A stretch of DNA of 64,000 nucleotides from Phylloscopus collybita (GCA_027886175.1 JAJNNQ010000023.1:4388501-4452500); one strand, 5' to 3'. Positions 51,126 through 63,572 are shown, counted from the first letter of the stretch. Made by a program: numbers and translations. The notes: generated by a model not told the origin, from the letters alone.

Positions 51126-52190
51126 TCCCTGCTGCTTGTTGGCTCTTCCTTCCTGCAGCAGCACCACCAGGGGATGTGGAAGAACTCAGCCATGGAGGGT
51201 TTATGAGACTGCAGAAACAAGATTTATTTTAATTTCCCCACTGCATTTTTGCTCATTTTTGTCCTGAGTGACACACGTTCCCAGGGAATCGGTTTTTGTA
51301 AACTCACGGTGAATTTCCCCAGTAAGTGGGGTGCTGAAGCCCTCAAGGACCAAGAGGTGTGAAGTTGTACCTGCTGTGTTTGTTAGGGGGCTGCTGCCTT
51401 GGATGTTCTGCACTGTCTCCAGTCTCTACTACCTGCAGCAATCTGGGCAGGGCTCAGACTTTCCAGATGGGACTCTGCTTTGGGATGGCACCTTGCTTTC
51501 TAAATGGCTCCTCCCCCTGCTCCCCCTCTCTTATTTCAGTGTCACCAGTAGAAGCCTTATGCTACAAGTTCTCATGCTTTGCTCAGGGCTGCCAGTGACA
51601 AACTCAATGTTTGAGTTCCTGGATGGAATATTTTCATTTGAAGGGCAGGGGAGGAGCATTTTGTAATTACCATGGAGGCAATGCTTGCTTCCTAAAGGAG
51701 GAGAAACTCGGATTTAATGTGAACTTCTTTAACTTTGTCCAGTTCTGCCTGCCCTTTAATTTAAGTGGTGATACTCTTTCAGTATTAACCTCTGCAACAC
51801 TTCCAGCCTTTGCTTGTAATCCCTAAAGCCATATTTGCTCCCTGTGCCTCACCAAAAGTCTGCAGTACAGGGGGCAGTGCTGCTGTTACAGCTGCTTAAG
51901 GTTCTGCTGTGACCCTCCCATTGACACTGTGGTACCTCTGCTGCTATGTTTATATGGAACCTGAACCTGATTCCCTGGCACAAGTCCTTCCTGTTGGATT
52001 TTTGTTGGGTTCTGCCTCTCTTCCATACCTACAGGGACTGGTGGCCTCAGGCTTTAGTGCTGCCAGAGGAATGTGCAGCCTTGAGGCTGCCCAGGGGTTT
52101 GGATCACTGTATTCCACAGATGTATTTTTTTAAATGTTCTGAAGGGTATATGCAGAACTGACAATAAAACAATGTAACAACTGCTGTGGA
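51126..52190 (+). other. RECQL5: RECQL5 3' UTR
   Basis: About 1.05 kb from the stop codon to the poly(A) signal. The frames within it are short and unrelated to known proteins. No intron is suggested. Confidence 0.8.
52163..52168 (+). terminator. RECQL5 poly(A) signal
   Basis: AATAAA, followed by a TG-rich element (CTGCTGTGGATTGTTCCTGG) within 25-45 bases, as expected for a cleavage site near 52185. Confidence 0.8.
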
Positions 52191-52487
52191 TTGTTCCTGG
52201 AAGCTTTTTCTTACCATTTAGTCATGCAGACTGGTCAGAGGTAATTAAGCAGCACTCAAAGGGAGGCACCTGCCAGGGAAGATGCTGTAGTTCCCACTGG
52301 CATCAGCTCAGCAGCAAAAGTCTTAACTGTGCATCAGGGCTTGCACTGAGCACCCTCAGATCCATCCCTCTTCCCTGCCAACAGTGACAACATTTTCCTC
52401 AAGCTTTGCCCATTACATGCAGTTAAGTTTTCCCAGGTTATATATGAGATCTATCATATCATACCTTCAAAACATCTCTGTGATTAT

Positions 52488-52493
52488 TTTATT
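52488..52493 (-). terminator. MYO15B candidate poly(A) signal
   Basis: AATAAA on the minus strand, about 825 nt past the MYO15B stop codon, and the only exact one I noticed between the stop and the RECQL5 end. It puts the MYO15B cleavage near 52470. Confidence 0.55.
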
Positions 52494-53316
52494 GCAATTT
52501 CCTAAAGGGCAGTTATTCCTCAGCTCATTAGAAGAGCTGTGGCAATAAAAATAAATATTTTTGTACAACCCAAAACACTTCAGTATAATACAAGTTCTGT
52601 TTGAAGATGCTTCCCCCATGGGCATGGAGCCATCATTGAAGTCTGACAGCTGCATGGCCATGACTGACTTCTTTATGGTAGAGGGAAGCATATGCATATA
52701 ATTATGTCAGTGAGAAATTAATTAACAATAAAATTCCTTAGCACTGCAGCTCAATCTGTGCCCCAGCAGATGTGTTAATGCTATGATTAACACTGATCTG
52801 CTTTTCAATTAGGATGCTTTCTACAAACTCCTGCTTCACAAATCCTGCTACAGGATCTCTGCATTTCAATTCAGAGACAAATCTGGCTCCTGGAAAACAC
52901 CAGCAGCCCATGCAGGCATTGAGATACACAAATCTCTAGCAAGCACCAGACTTTGCCCATGATAACTAATTCAGGACAGAAAGGAGGAGTTGCACAGTGC
53001 AAAGCTTAAAGCAAGTGCTTGCTTTGGGTCAGCTGCTCCTTGTTGGAACGGGCTGTGGTGTGGAGAGGCCCTTAGGGTTTGTTTAGCCACAGCATGGATT
53101 GTTTCATGGAAGTGCTTTGGGACTGAGTGGCAGGTCACGAGGGTTATGGTCACTCCATCAACAAACACTGTGGTGGCATTCTTAGAAAGCAGCTGGCTGA
53201 GGTCATGGGTGTGCTCTGGAAGAGTTCTCTCCCAAAGACAGGTCAGGGAGCACTGATCAAGTTCAGAGAAAGGGAAGTAGTGCTGTTTTCCTTGGCCATT
53301 CTCCTCCTTTTAGGCT

Positions 53317-56300
53317 CTAGGAGTGCAGATCTGTTTTATCCAGGATGACAACAATCGTGTGGTACAGTTCTTTGGCCTGTCAATACAAACCAGCATCAAT
53401 CACTCTTTGCCCCTGAAAGAGCTGCTTCCCCTAATTAAATATCCCCATAAATCACTTCCCATAATTATATGCCAGCCATATGCTGGGACCAAGCTGCACT
53501 TTGGAGCCTGGAAATGCAGTGTCTGCCTCCTCCTTTGGGACAGGAGAGAAGAGCAGCAGCATCGTCCCTTAGCAGAGGCTCAGCTGGGCAGGGGAGGGCA
53601 ATTTGGGAGGTGCCAGGAGGAAGCTGCAGGTCCTGGCTGATCTCACCTGTGACAGTTCCACCCACATGGCCCTGGGGCTGCCAGGGGAGCCGTAGCAGAG
53701 CTCCAGGCCGGGCAGGCCCCCGTTGGAGGTGGGCCTCAGCGTGCGCATCTTCTGCAGCTCCTTCAGGGGAATGACCCGGGACACCTCCTGCCACAGGGAA
53801 AAGCCACCAGCCACTCTCAGGAGCAGTCCCTCCAAGTGAAACCATCTGATTCCCACCACAAGTCACCTCAAGGGCCTGTTGAAAGCTGAGGGAAGGTCTG
53901 GGGCACAGGGTAGGGTGTGCAGCATGCAGGGCATGCTCTGGCTGCCCAGCACAGCCCTGGAACTCCCACAGGATTGGGACAAACAGGAATGTGTTCTACA
54001 TTTAGTTTTACTGTGGCTTGTGCTTGTGAGCATGAACATTGGTGTGGTCATGGTTCGTGCCTGTGATGTTTTGATTTCCCTGAAACCTTTCCCAGGCACT
54101 GTTCTGTCAACAAGGGATATAGTTTTTCTAACAGAATCCTGTTTTTTGCATTCCTTTACCTAGGAGGGGTCTTCTCTTGCTGTCCCTCTGACTTGACCAA
54201 TGTGGTCCAAGAAGTTTGTCTTTCTTCCACCCCTTTGGGTGGGCTCTTTGTAAAATAGTATAAAGGGAAGAAATTCTCAAGCAATAAAGACTGATTGGAG
54301 TAATTTTCAGCCTTCTGATCACGAGTCTGTGTCCTTCTTTCATGTCCTATTGTGACACACTGGTCTCACAAAAGAGCCCATGGCATGCCTGTTCTACACT
54401 CTCTAGCTTTGGGCTGGTGCTGTTGTCAGAGTGGCTGTGATGCAGGGAAGTCCAGCCTCTTCCTGCACAAGTTCTTCTAAAGTCACAGTAAGTGTCTGAC
54501 AGACATCAGGGGGAATTGTCTGGCATACCTGGGTGCTGCCATCCATCACAATGATCTCTTCCTTGTTCACACCAAAGAAACAGGGCACAGGGACCTTGTC
54601 ATCGCTGATTCTCTCCACCACAAAAAAGTTGTAGCCAAAGAAAGGTGATCTCATCACATGCTCTAGAAGAGATCAAAAAGTGGCCTGAGGGCAGCAGCTT
54701 TCAGCCAGCAATTTACTGCACCAGTGTGGGGTGGTCAAAGCTGCCAGTGTTCCCAAGGTTTTCTACATTAAAAAGTAATATTGACAATTCCTGCCTCCCT
54801 CCCTGGCTTCTGAGACTCAATTCTCAGCAGCCTGAGTGGATGTGCTGTCCTTTTCTGACCTGAAAACAGACATACAGCCAGAATATCAATTAAAACACAG
54901 CTTGTACAGAGAGCTCTGAAAATCCACTGCAGACTCCTTCCTACAAGAGATGGAACTTCTACTATGATCACCATGCCTGGGAACAAGATCTAATCCATAG
55001 TGAGGAGCAGTCAGTGAATTCCATTCTCATGGCCCATTCCATGCTCCAAGAATCATCAACAACCTCATGAATTGTCCCAAAAGTGCATTCAGAGCAGCTT
55101 CCAGAAACTGAAACAGCATAGAAACTGAAGCAGATCTGGGTGTCTCCTCACCTATGAACTGGATTTTTGCATCCAGTGGCTGGAGGGGCTGCCTTGTTTT
55201 CAGCAGTGTGGCCACGTGGTTGTGCAGTTCCTTGGGGCTGATGGCAAGCTGCAGGGTCTTTGGAATGTATTCCTTCAGCTCTTCCCTGTGCCAAAAAAAC
55301 CAGATTCTAATTCACCCCCTGCCTAGCTGAAATCAAACATCAGCCAGGGGATTAAGAGGAATGAGGGGATGGGGCAACAAGGTTCCATCGTGTATCTGGG
55401 AACAAGGGTGAAGGGGAAGAGGAAGAGCACAGCAGGTGCTGCCTGCATTGGGTAAGGTGGAAGGAACCATCAGGGACAGTGAGACCACCCTTGTCCACAG
55501 AGAATTCAGCTGTGCACCACTGACCAGTGCATGGAGAGAAATCCCTCCTTCCTGGAGACACCAAGAGCTCGTCAGTGACCTGCAGGGTTTTGCCATTTTC
55601 TTGCTGCTGGTGCTTTAAGGGGATCTGAGGGAGGCATTACCTCAACTCCAAGTCAAAGGGCATAAGGAAAGGAAGGAGTGGCAAAGTACAGCTTGGAACT
55701 GCAGGACTGAAGGTTTCCAGTATCCAGGGATAACTTTGTTCCCATTGAGCATCTCACTACAGATTTCAGGTGTCCAGGGTTGAAACCACTGACACTTGTG
55801 AGAGAGAACAAAGGAGGATTCACCCAAACCATGAGCTCGTGCCCTTCCTTCTTGGTAAACGAAATGACCATGGCACCCTGATGACCCTCTCTGTTCTTCA
55901 GAACTGGACATTTCTTAATTATTCAGAGAGGACTTCCCTTAATTATTCAGAGGTACCTGCCCCTAACCCCTGTGGTGCCACCACAGAGACTTCCCCTCTA
56001 CCACAGACATACCTGGAGGGAACAGAGTTCTGCTGCTCCACTTTGGCCCAGTGCTGGAGCATTGCCAAAAGGCCCACCTGCATCTCCATTTCTTTACTCT
56101 GGCTCAGCAGGATCCTCCCATTCAGGTAATCCCACAGCACCTGAGGGACAGCACAGCAAAGAGGCCTTTGTTAAACCTGCCAGAGGGTACAGGCAAGTCT
56201 GGGCAGTGCCAGGCTGCACAGACTCACATCCTGCCTTGCTGATAATGCCAAACAAAGGCTCTCTGAGCTCAGGAAGAGCCTGGGGAGCTGCACAATGTGT

Positions 56301-57708
56301 GGAATAGCACTGCTCCAGGCTAAGGCCACAGGCACAGAGCCTCCCTGGCATCCATAGTTTCAGTGTTTAGTCATTCCCAGAAACAGCACACAAAGCCTAT
56401 CAGCCAAAGCCCTCCTGCTTTTTCATCCTCCTTGGGACATTCCTGTTGGCCAGGACACTACATCTGTCCCTGCTAGGGGGGCTCCTGCTCTTGCTTACCT
56501 GCCCATAATGGACATCTGTGTAAGTTTGGTTGTCAAAGTGCAGAGGTGTCCTCCAGATGAGCCTGCGTAAGCTCAGAGTGACCAGCTTGTCCTCCAGCAG
56601 GTAATCATGGAGATACTCCTCCAGTTTTATTGGCTTCACCATTTTACCTGCATGACACAGAGAGAGAGGGTCATCCATCCCTTTTGGTGGAGAGGCTGGC
56701 ACAGGAGCCTTCCTGCACATCTCAGCTCCACCCTGCCCTGAGACTCCAGCTGTCAGCCACTCCAAAGGGACAAGGAGCCACACTCCTCTTTCAGGAACAA
56801 GCAACACAGCCCCTGAGAAGGATCAATCCTTAATACAGAGGGAAACTGCTTAAGAGGACCCTCCCAGGAGCCAGCAAGGGTGGAGGAACTATCCCAAGCA
56901 GGAGCTGTGATGCTCCCTGTTGCAGAGGCTGCTGGAAGAGAGGAACTCCATGCTGGTCTCTACTTGCCAAGATTTTTGTTGTCACTCCTGACAGCAAAGA
57001 GAACAAAGTCCTGTATCTCCTGCTGTTCATCTATTCCCATCTGCTCACAGATCTCCTGCAAGAGCTCCTTGGCCACCTGAAGCAAGGAAAGAAGGAAATG
57101 AATACCATGACCAGGCAAGCCCAAGAGCAGTAGACACATTGTCTACCTTGTCAGATAAGGGATCTCCTTGGTGTGGCTCAGAGTCCAGACCAATGAAGGA
57201 ATTCACAGCTGGAAACTCACAGTGAATGTCCTGATCCTGGTGAGGTACTCTATGCCTCCAGGCATCAGCACCACCAGCTTGCGGGCACCGTGCCCCTTCT
57301 GCAAAGGACAATGTTCAGGCAGCAAGGCATGCAGGGCCCCATCAGCCCCACCCGTGTTCCTCCCTCTCCTTCCTCATCCCTGCCTTCCACTGCTCCTCCA
57401 CAGCACCTGCCTCTTCCCTGCCCACTCCATGGCACTGCACTTCCCAAGCTCCTTCCATCCACACGCTCCATTTCCTCTCCTGAACTGTCCCTGTCACCCT
57501 GCACATGGCACCTCCTGCAAAGCCTCTTCCCTCTCCCCATTCCCAGCATCCACCCCCCTTCCCTGCCCTCTCCCCATTCCCAGCATCCACCCCCCTCCCC
57601 TGCCCCTCCATACCAGCAGTGCCTCCATCTCCACAGGGAAAGGGAGGTGCCGCCGGCCCCCGTACAGGAAGTTCTTGCGCAGGTTGCTCTGGCAGATCTT
57701 GGCTACAT
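53317..57708 (-). CDS. MYO15B: MYO15B FERM2 and C-terminus exons
   Basis: Nine exons. Visible: [20 protein letters not shown] (FERM F1 ubiquitin-like lobe), [82 protein letters not shown], and the last exon [19 protein letters not shown] then TAG at 53317-53319. The C-terminus lacks the longer class III PDZ ligand tail that I recall for MYO15A. Confidence 0.9.
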
Positions 57709-60700
57709 CTGCAGGTAAAAAGGAAAAAAGCTCCATGTGCTGGGCCAAACAGAGAACTAAACATTGTGTCCTGTGGTTTTGGGTCATCCTGGCTGGGTTG
57801 AATTTAACCCCTGGTCACTGCTAGGGGAGCAAAGAGGCTTGATCTCACCTCCCACCCTGCCAGGACACATCCGAACCATGACAGTGTCCAGGACAGAGGA
57901 AAGACAGGATGGGGGGATTAGATCTGGAATATTTGCTTTACAGGACACAAACAGTCTTACCGTGGTGAGTGCTGGATGGATCACTGCTGGCCAACTGCAG
58001 GAACTTGGTGGCATAGGGCATCAGGATTTTGGAAGGCAGGAAGTACCCAGTGAGCAAGTTCAGGAGCAACCAGCCCCGCAGCTCGCTCTCCCTGTGGATC
58101 AGAAAGGACTGTGGGCACCTTGGGACAAGATTATTCCTGCTCTGAGCAGCTCAAACTGAGCTTGTGCCTTTCTGAACACCTCTGGCAGTTGGCAGAAAAG
58201 GAGGTGTCAGCCCTTGGTCAGAGGTTTCTTGTGCTGAGCAAGAGCCTGATTCAGTTATTCCAACAGCCAGCAAAGAAAGGGAAAAATCAAAGCCACTCTG
58301 ATGCCACTGCTGCCACCTCACAGGGCAGCGTGGGGGCCAGGCCAGTCCTTGACTGGTGTTCATCAATTCCCCAAGGCTGGGAGGAGGAAATCAGGGCTCT
58401 GAGCAGCACCACGACCAGGAGCCACCAGGAATGTTTACTGGTGCCCAGATAGATCAGCAGCCAAAAATATAAGGAAAAATATCCACTTAAGTGAAAATGC
58501 CAGACCCAGTGACTGGCAAAATGCCCTGAGTGCTCAGCAGGAGCTTCAGCACTGGAGCAAGCAGCTGGGGACAACCCATCATGAGGGGACACCATCTCCC
58601 CTGGCCCTGGTGTCCCTGCAGCAGATGGTTCCTCTCCAGCTCTGCACACACAGGAGCTGGCAGTGCTGGTACTCACTGCTGAGGGTTGTGGGTGACCTGT
58701 TTGATGACCTGGCAGTAGATCTCATCATGCAAATTCTCCTTCTCCTTGCACAGCTGCATCCAGAGAGGAGAAAACAGCATCAGAGAGGGGATGAGAGTAT
58801 CAGAGATGTTCCCAGGTCATCTCTGTGCCCTTCCTCTCCCAACTTCAGAGCTCTGCCAGTTTGGCTTAAAGTTTGGGCTTTGCAGCCTCTGGTCTCTAGT
58901 GCTATTTAGGCTCAAAGAAGGAGAGAGGTGAGGCAGTTGTGCTCTCATCCAGGCAGTGATATCCAGGGAAACCATTTACATGCAACCCCTCCCCACAGTC
59001 TGTTTCAGCTCCCTTCCTCATGTAGGAGGTGCCATTATGGCTCTCCCTGCTCTTTTCCTTCCCAGCAAGGTCTTGGCCCTCTGCTCTCACTGGTGCTTCT
59101 GCACTTTTCCCATCAGAAGCTCACAAACCTGAAGGATTTCATAGATGCATTGGACCTCAGTCTGGTGCTTGTGTTTTGGCTGATCTCCCATGAACCGCAT
59201 CAGGGCTGCAAGGCAAAGCCTGACCTTTAGTCTGAGCAGGGGTGGTTCTGCCATGGGGCTGGCAGTGGACAAGGAAATGTCCTGAAAACTTCTCTGTGGT
59301 TACAAGGCTTGCACTGGACATGTGGAGTCAGCCCAAAGCCCAGGCAGAGTGTTCTGGGATACTTTGCACTCAAGGCAAAGTCCCTTTTGCTGGAAGCTTT
59401 CAGCAGGCACACAGAGGGTTATGAAGTGCAGAAATGCCTTACAAGGGACCATCCTCACCCAGTTTCCCCTCCCACTGAGCCCCACAACGTCTGTGTGTAG
59501 CCACCCTGACCACTCCACTCCCCCCCTCCACAGTGCTGTGTCCCAGGGAGGTCCTTACTCTGGAAATTCTTTGTAGCCACCTCATTCAGCTCACTGTCAG
59601 AGTAGTGGAGCAAAGATGCCTGGATTGGGACCTACAGGGCCAGAGCACAGAGATAAACCAGGGCTGTGGATCACACAGAGCTGTGCTCTGCGGGCTTCAC
59701 CAGAGACTTGAGCTCCCAGGATCCCACAGGCAGCACCAAAGAGTAGGGGTACACTTGTCCAGAGACAAGGATCTGTTCTTTGGTCATTTGGGGACAAAGC
59801 CAGAGGCAGTGCTGGAGCTGGATTCTGGCTGTGGCCAGGGGCAGAGGCTGAGCTCACCTTGGTGTGCCGCACCAGGTCGGTGACGCTCTTCTTCTCAGCA
59901 GACGTCCCCTTCAGGCCCTGCCTAGATAGAGGAGGGGGAACATGCAGTCCAAGAAACACTCCAGAAATGGCCTGGTGTGGGTCAGGCTACCCAGGTCCTG
60001 TTTGGGAAGGAGCACAGCCTACTCACATGGACCGAGCCTCTCGGAAGTAGCTGGTGGCAAAGTCAATCATGGTGTAATGGTCACCAGCAGGGACTAACAT
60101 GGTGCTGGTGGCTTCTGATGTCAGGCTGAGGACAGAACTCTGCAGGAACACCACCAAACCTACCCTAAAACATCAGCTGAGGAACTGCAGTGTGTACTCT
60201 CAACTGCCAGGCCTCATGTCTGTGTGGTGCCTCCCCTCCAACACTGATGGATCTGAGTGTCACATCTGCAAAGAACTAAGGACTCATCATCTTCCCTCTG
60301 CCCTCAGAGGTCAGACACTACCAGAGCCATGCACCCCACCCTGGCAACTCCCACAGAACCCAGCCATGTCCCGTGGGTGTTCCTCCCCAAGGACTGCTGA
60401 CCTCCCTGCTGGTGTTCCTGCTCTCTGGGGGAGCTCCTGCTCTCCTGCGCTGCTCTCCCCGTCTGTCCATGCTGCTGCTGAGGTAGTCAGGGGCAGGAGC
60501 CAGCTGCACCAGGCTGGTGGGGAAGAGACCACAGCGGCCACCGGTGGAGCCAAACTGCCACCCTGGAAAAGCAACAGAGAAAGAGTCAGGAACCAGGGCA
60601 GCTGCCAAGAGAAACGGGCACTGAAGCTCTCTGCTGAGAGGAGGCAACCAGGACAAACTGAGGCAAAGGCATCAGACTCACCAGGTTTTCCTGCATCCTA

Positions 60701-63572
60701 AGGAAAGGTATATATAGATAACATACATTCCTATAACTGAGGCAACTAGGACAAGGCTTGTCTGGCAGAGCTGGAGGCTGATGATGCCAGCCCACTCTGT
60801 ATTCCTCTGGTTCTGGGCACCATGGATCCAGCAGGCCCTTGATCCTGGTCCTGCCCATCCCAACACACCCCCTCACCTGGCTCCACGCCCTGCATGGGCA
60901 GCAGCTCGATGATGTCTCCCTTCTTGAAGCTGAGCAGGCTCTTGTCATCCACAACGTAGCTGCGCAGAGCCACGACATAGTTGGTGTCCTGGGGAAAAGG
61001 CCATGGCCAGGTCAGATCTCGTCCCAAGGATGTGAAGGGCTTGGGTCATGTCATCCCATGGACACTCTCAGGTTCATCTAGGAAATCACCTTCACTCCCT
61101 CCTGCACTCCAGCTGCTGCCTCACCTGCCTCAGCTCCTGCATGAAGAGTTCCACCATGGTCTTGATGCACGGAGCCTTTGGAGAGTGCAGGATGAGCTGC
61201 TCTGTCTTCAGGGAGAACTCCAGGGAATTGCTGCCTTTCATCTCCACTGACAGCACATCTATAAAGCTGGGAACACAAGCCAGCATGCTCAGGCTCCTTC
61301 TGCCACAGCTTGGGATGCAGAACATGGGGATGGGAGGCCATTCCAAGGACTGGGAATGGAGACATGCCTCAACATTCTCCATGTTGGCCTTCCACCAGCT
61401 GCTCATGGCTTTCACCCAGAGGAGCTCCCTGTGATGACACACACTGAGCTGATTCACCCCCAGCTCACTTGTTGTAAGCAAAGCTCAAGGTAGACAGGAA
61501 AGGAGAAGCCAGACTCATTAAAAGCAGGCTCAGTGGGTCACAGCTGGCCTAGGACAATCCTAGAGAGCACCACAACTCAGAAATTTCAATTCCCCTGTTC
61601 AGTTTATCTCCAACACCCTGCTAGACACAAACTGTCCTCCTGCAGCAGCCAGGGCCCTTTTGCTCACCAGTAGCTGCGTAGGATCTTGAGGTGCTCAGGA
61701 TGGTATCCAGCTGCCTTCTCCACCTTCAGCAGCCTCATGCCCCGGTGAGAAACACCCAGGATCTGCACATCACTTCCCTTTTCACCCTGTAAGGGAAGTA
61801 CAGCACAGAGAACTGAAGGCTCCATCCCACCTGCACCAGGGAAAGGAGATGGCACACAAGAGGTGTGAAACCCTGCAAGGCGTGGAAGGTACAGTGTGGC
61901 CAGGCAGGGGGACAGAAAGAGTGAACTGGAGCCACAGCTAAAGCAAGCCTAGGGTTTGGTGAGGGAATTAAGACTCACTTGAACTGGGAAAAGGCGAGAG
62001 AAATAGTTGGCCCAGTTGTCCCGAGCAGCCACTACAATCCTCTTCTTTATCCCGTCCTCCCGAATGGACTGGGCATTGTTGCCAACTCGGAACTCCACTA
62101 GCAGGGTTACAAAACTGTTACTTGCCCAGAAAAACGAAGGTGACCAAGTCTCCCTCCTCCCAGGGATTCATTCCCAGCAGTCCCTCTGTGTTCACAGCAC
62201 AGCAAACCACGTGCTCATCCCAGGACACTTGCACATACCAGTCTACTACTGGTTTCCATCCCTTTCTACATCAAGATCATGTCAGAGATGACAGGAAGAT
62301 CATGTCAGAGATGACAGTTGGAATTTGAAACAAATCAAAATCCTATCTTTGGGCTTCAGTTTCTTCTCCCCACAGTGAACATTTCAGAACTAAGTTTTTC
62401 TGGCTCACAAATATCCCTACACTGCACTCTACAAATGTGCTTTCCTGTTGCAGTGACAAACATTTCTCCTCTGCCCTAAGTACTGACTGAAAGGCTTGGA
62501 GGCCAGTTTCCCATTCCAGACCAGAGGCTGGGATGGGCACAGAGGGGAAGGGGTGATGGGTTAATTACTCAGCAGGTCTTTCATCTTGCGCTTCTCCTCC
62601 CTGGAGATCCGAAAGCAAGACTCAGAGAAGGTGTCACGGATGATCTGCAGAGGGAACAGGGAGGCTTCCATTGCAAAGGCCACACCTGGCTGTGTTGGAG
62701 CATCTGAGGCTGTTAAACTGAGCCTCAGAGGGGAGTGAACAGGGACTGGACTGCATGGATCTGGAGAAGAGACTTGCACTGCTCGGGATGGAGAAGTGAA
62801 GGTAACTTATGCAATATAATGATGGAGTATTTTGTCCCCAGAGAGACAGCTGGCCTTGAGCCACACTCCAGTGCTTACCTGTTCACACAGCAAGTTCAGA
62901 CAATAAGGGTGGCTGAAATTTTCTTTGGGGTAAAACACCTGCAAGAGGAGGGTAATAGTGGTGTTATAGATATTGCAGAAATAGCTCCCCAGGGATGTTT
63001 TGCAACCCATATGCCCTGCTGCCAGGGAGGAGTGAGCTCATCTCCAGGCACAGGCAGGGAGGGGACACTGTAAATGTAAACAAAAGGATCAGGAGTGAAG
63101 GACCAAAGCCTGAGTGGTCAGACCAAGGGATGAACCCTGGTGAGTTTAGCACAGTCTCCAATACTTGATTTTAAACACATTTGTACTATTTTAACAGGAA
63201 AGCACCAGGCAACAACAAATTCAGTTTTAGATTTCTCAGTGGTCTACAGAGGAAGGAAAGGACAGGTAGAGAAACTGAGACACAAGTGCCAGTAAGGCAA
63301 AGCAGGATTCCCCATGACATGGTCCCCTGCCTCTACTCCTGTGTCTGTGCTCCCAGAATTGTCTTTGTGCTCTTATATCACATTGAGTGCCTATGAGCAA
63401 ACAGCCCCATTTTAACCAAAGATCCCCACAGCCAATCCTCAGCTAAGGAACTGAACCTCTTTGCGCAGGAAGATTTTCCAAGCAGGGTCGACATAGGAAA
63501 AGCTGACACTGGTGGTGAGCTTGTACAGCTGGGTCCTGATCCCATCATCATCTGCCACTGTCACAGCAGAGT
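53317..63572 (-). CDS. MYO15B: Unconventional myosin XVB, C-terminal 23 exons (5' part beyond the right edge)
   Basis: Tail of a class XV myosin. Exons, 5' to 3' on the minus strand: 63572-63457, 62938-62879, 62644-62569, 62097-61979, 61786-61668, 61266-61125, 60988-60877, 60562-60402, 60139-60027, 59921-59858, 59631-59559, 59205-59129, 58753-58677, 58091-57961, 57708-57614, 57298-57221, 57076-56968, 56647-56499, 56140-56013, 55285-55152, 54662-54529, 53787-53647, 53376-53317. They join in one frame to 821 residues plus TAG. Order: end of FERM1 (fragment residues 1-210), SH3 (about 211-290), MyTH4 (about 320-480), FERM2 (about 510-821), the class XV layout. Intact frame and conserved splicing argue for a working protein, although human MYO15B is often listed as a pseudogene-like locus. 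Position next to RECQL5, not homology alone, picks MYO15B over MYO15A. One donor is GC. Confidence 0.92.
53788..56498 (-). other. MYO15B introns over 300 bp in the 3' part
   Basis: Introns 53788-54528 (contains an LTR-like element), 54663-55151, 55286-56012 and 56141-56498. Apart from the LTR-like element nothing else is recognisable. Confidence 0.75.
53990..54359 (+). mobile_element. Solo LTR-like sequence in a MYO15B intron
   Basis: The plus strand has TATAAA (54259-54264) followed 18 bp later by AATAAA (54283-54288) and ends TTGTGACACA near 54359. This is the layout of a compact retroviral LTR with a short R region. The 5' edge is taken near TGTGTTCTAC (53990) but could also be near 54102. 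No target duplication or internal region is visible, so boundaries and identity are tentative. Confidence 0.45.
56648..56967 (-). other. MYO15B intron with a GC donor
   Basis: The exon 57076-56968 ends CTTG and is followed by GCAAGTAG, while the next exon (56647) starts after CATGCAG. No GT is available that keeps the frame NKNLG-KMVKP. The GCAAGT hexamer is the typical GC-AG donor. Confidence 0.8.
57299..57613 (+). repeat. C-rich intron of MYO15B with 35-bp tandem repeat
   Basis: This intron is over 50% cytosine on the plus strand. At about 57529-57606 a unit containing CTCCCCATTCCCAGCATCCA plus CCCCCCT occurs twice, almost perfectly. It produces long proline-rich frames on the plus strand and Gly/Glu-rich frames on the minus strand, none of which are genes. 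Confidence 0.85.
57961..60139 (-). CDS. MYO15B: MYO15B MyTH4 domain exons
   Basis: Six exons (60139-60027 to 58091-57961). Hallmarks are ATSYFREA at the start, then ILRFMGD-like [28 protein letters not shown] and [20 protein letters not shown]. These match the helical MyTH4 fold that binds microtubules or partner tails. The acceptor at 60140-60141 was chosen over a nearer AG because only it keeps phase 0 with the donor at 60401. Confidence 0.88.
60402..60988 (-). CDS. MYO15B: MYO15B SH3 domain exons
   Basis: Exons 60988-60877 and 60562-60402. The first gives [20 protein letters not shown] followed by KGDIIELL, the RT-loop and acidic strand. The second supplies the conserved tryptophan (GWQFG) and [12 protein letters not shown], the ligand-groove FP. 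A Ser/Arg-rich linker ([15 protein letters not shown]) leads to the MyTH4 domain. Confidence 0.9.
61125..63572 (-). CDS. MYO15B: MYO15B exons for the end of FERM1
   Basis: Six exons encode the FERM1 F2/F3 lobes: [20 protein letters not shown], then [30 protein letters not shown], the segment [20 protein letters not shown], then [20 protein letters not shown] and a last strand/helix pair ending [11 protein letters not shown]. The first visible exon (63572) starts in phase 1, so a further exon to the right supplies the first base of its split codon. Confidence 0.9.
62273..62320. repeat. 23-bp tandem duplication
   Basis: AAGATCATGTCAGAGATGAC plus AGG occurs twice in direct succession (first copy with one difference at the start) in a MYO15B intron. 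Confidence 0.85.

Noticed and set aside
57168..57824. 218-residue plus-strand proline-rich frame
   Set aside because: It spans MYO15B introns and exons on the opposite strand and is driven by a C-rich tandem repeat.
60380..60402. Pairing the MYO15B donor at 60401 with the nearest AG (just before 60128)
   Set aside because: That AG gives a stop in phase 0; the AG at 60140-60141 keeps the frame ([14 protein letters not shown]...).
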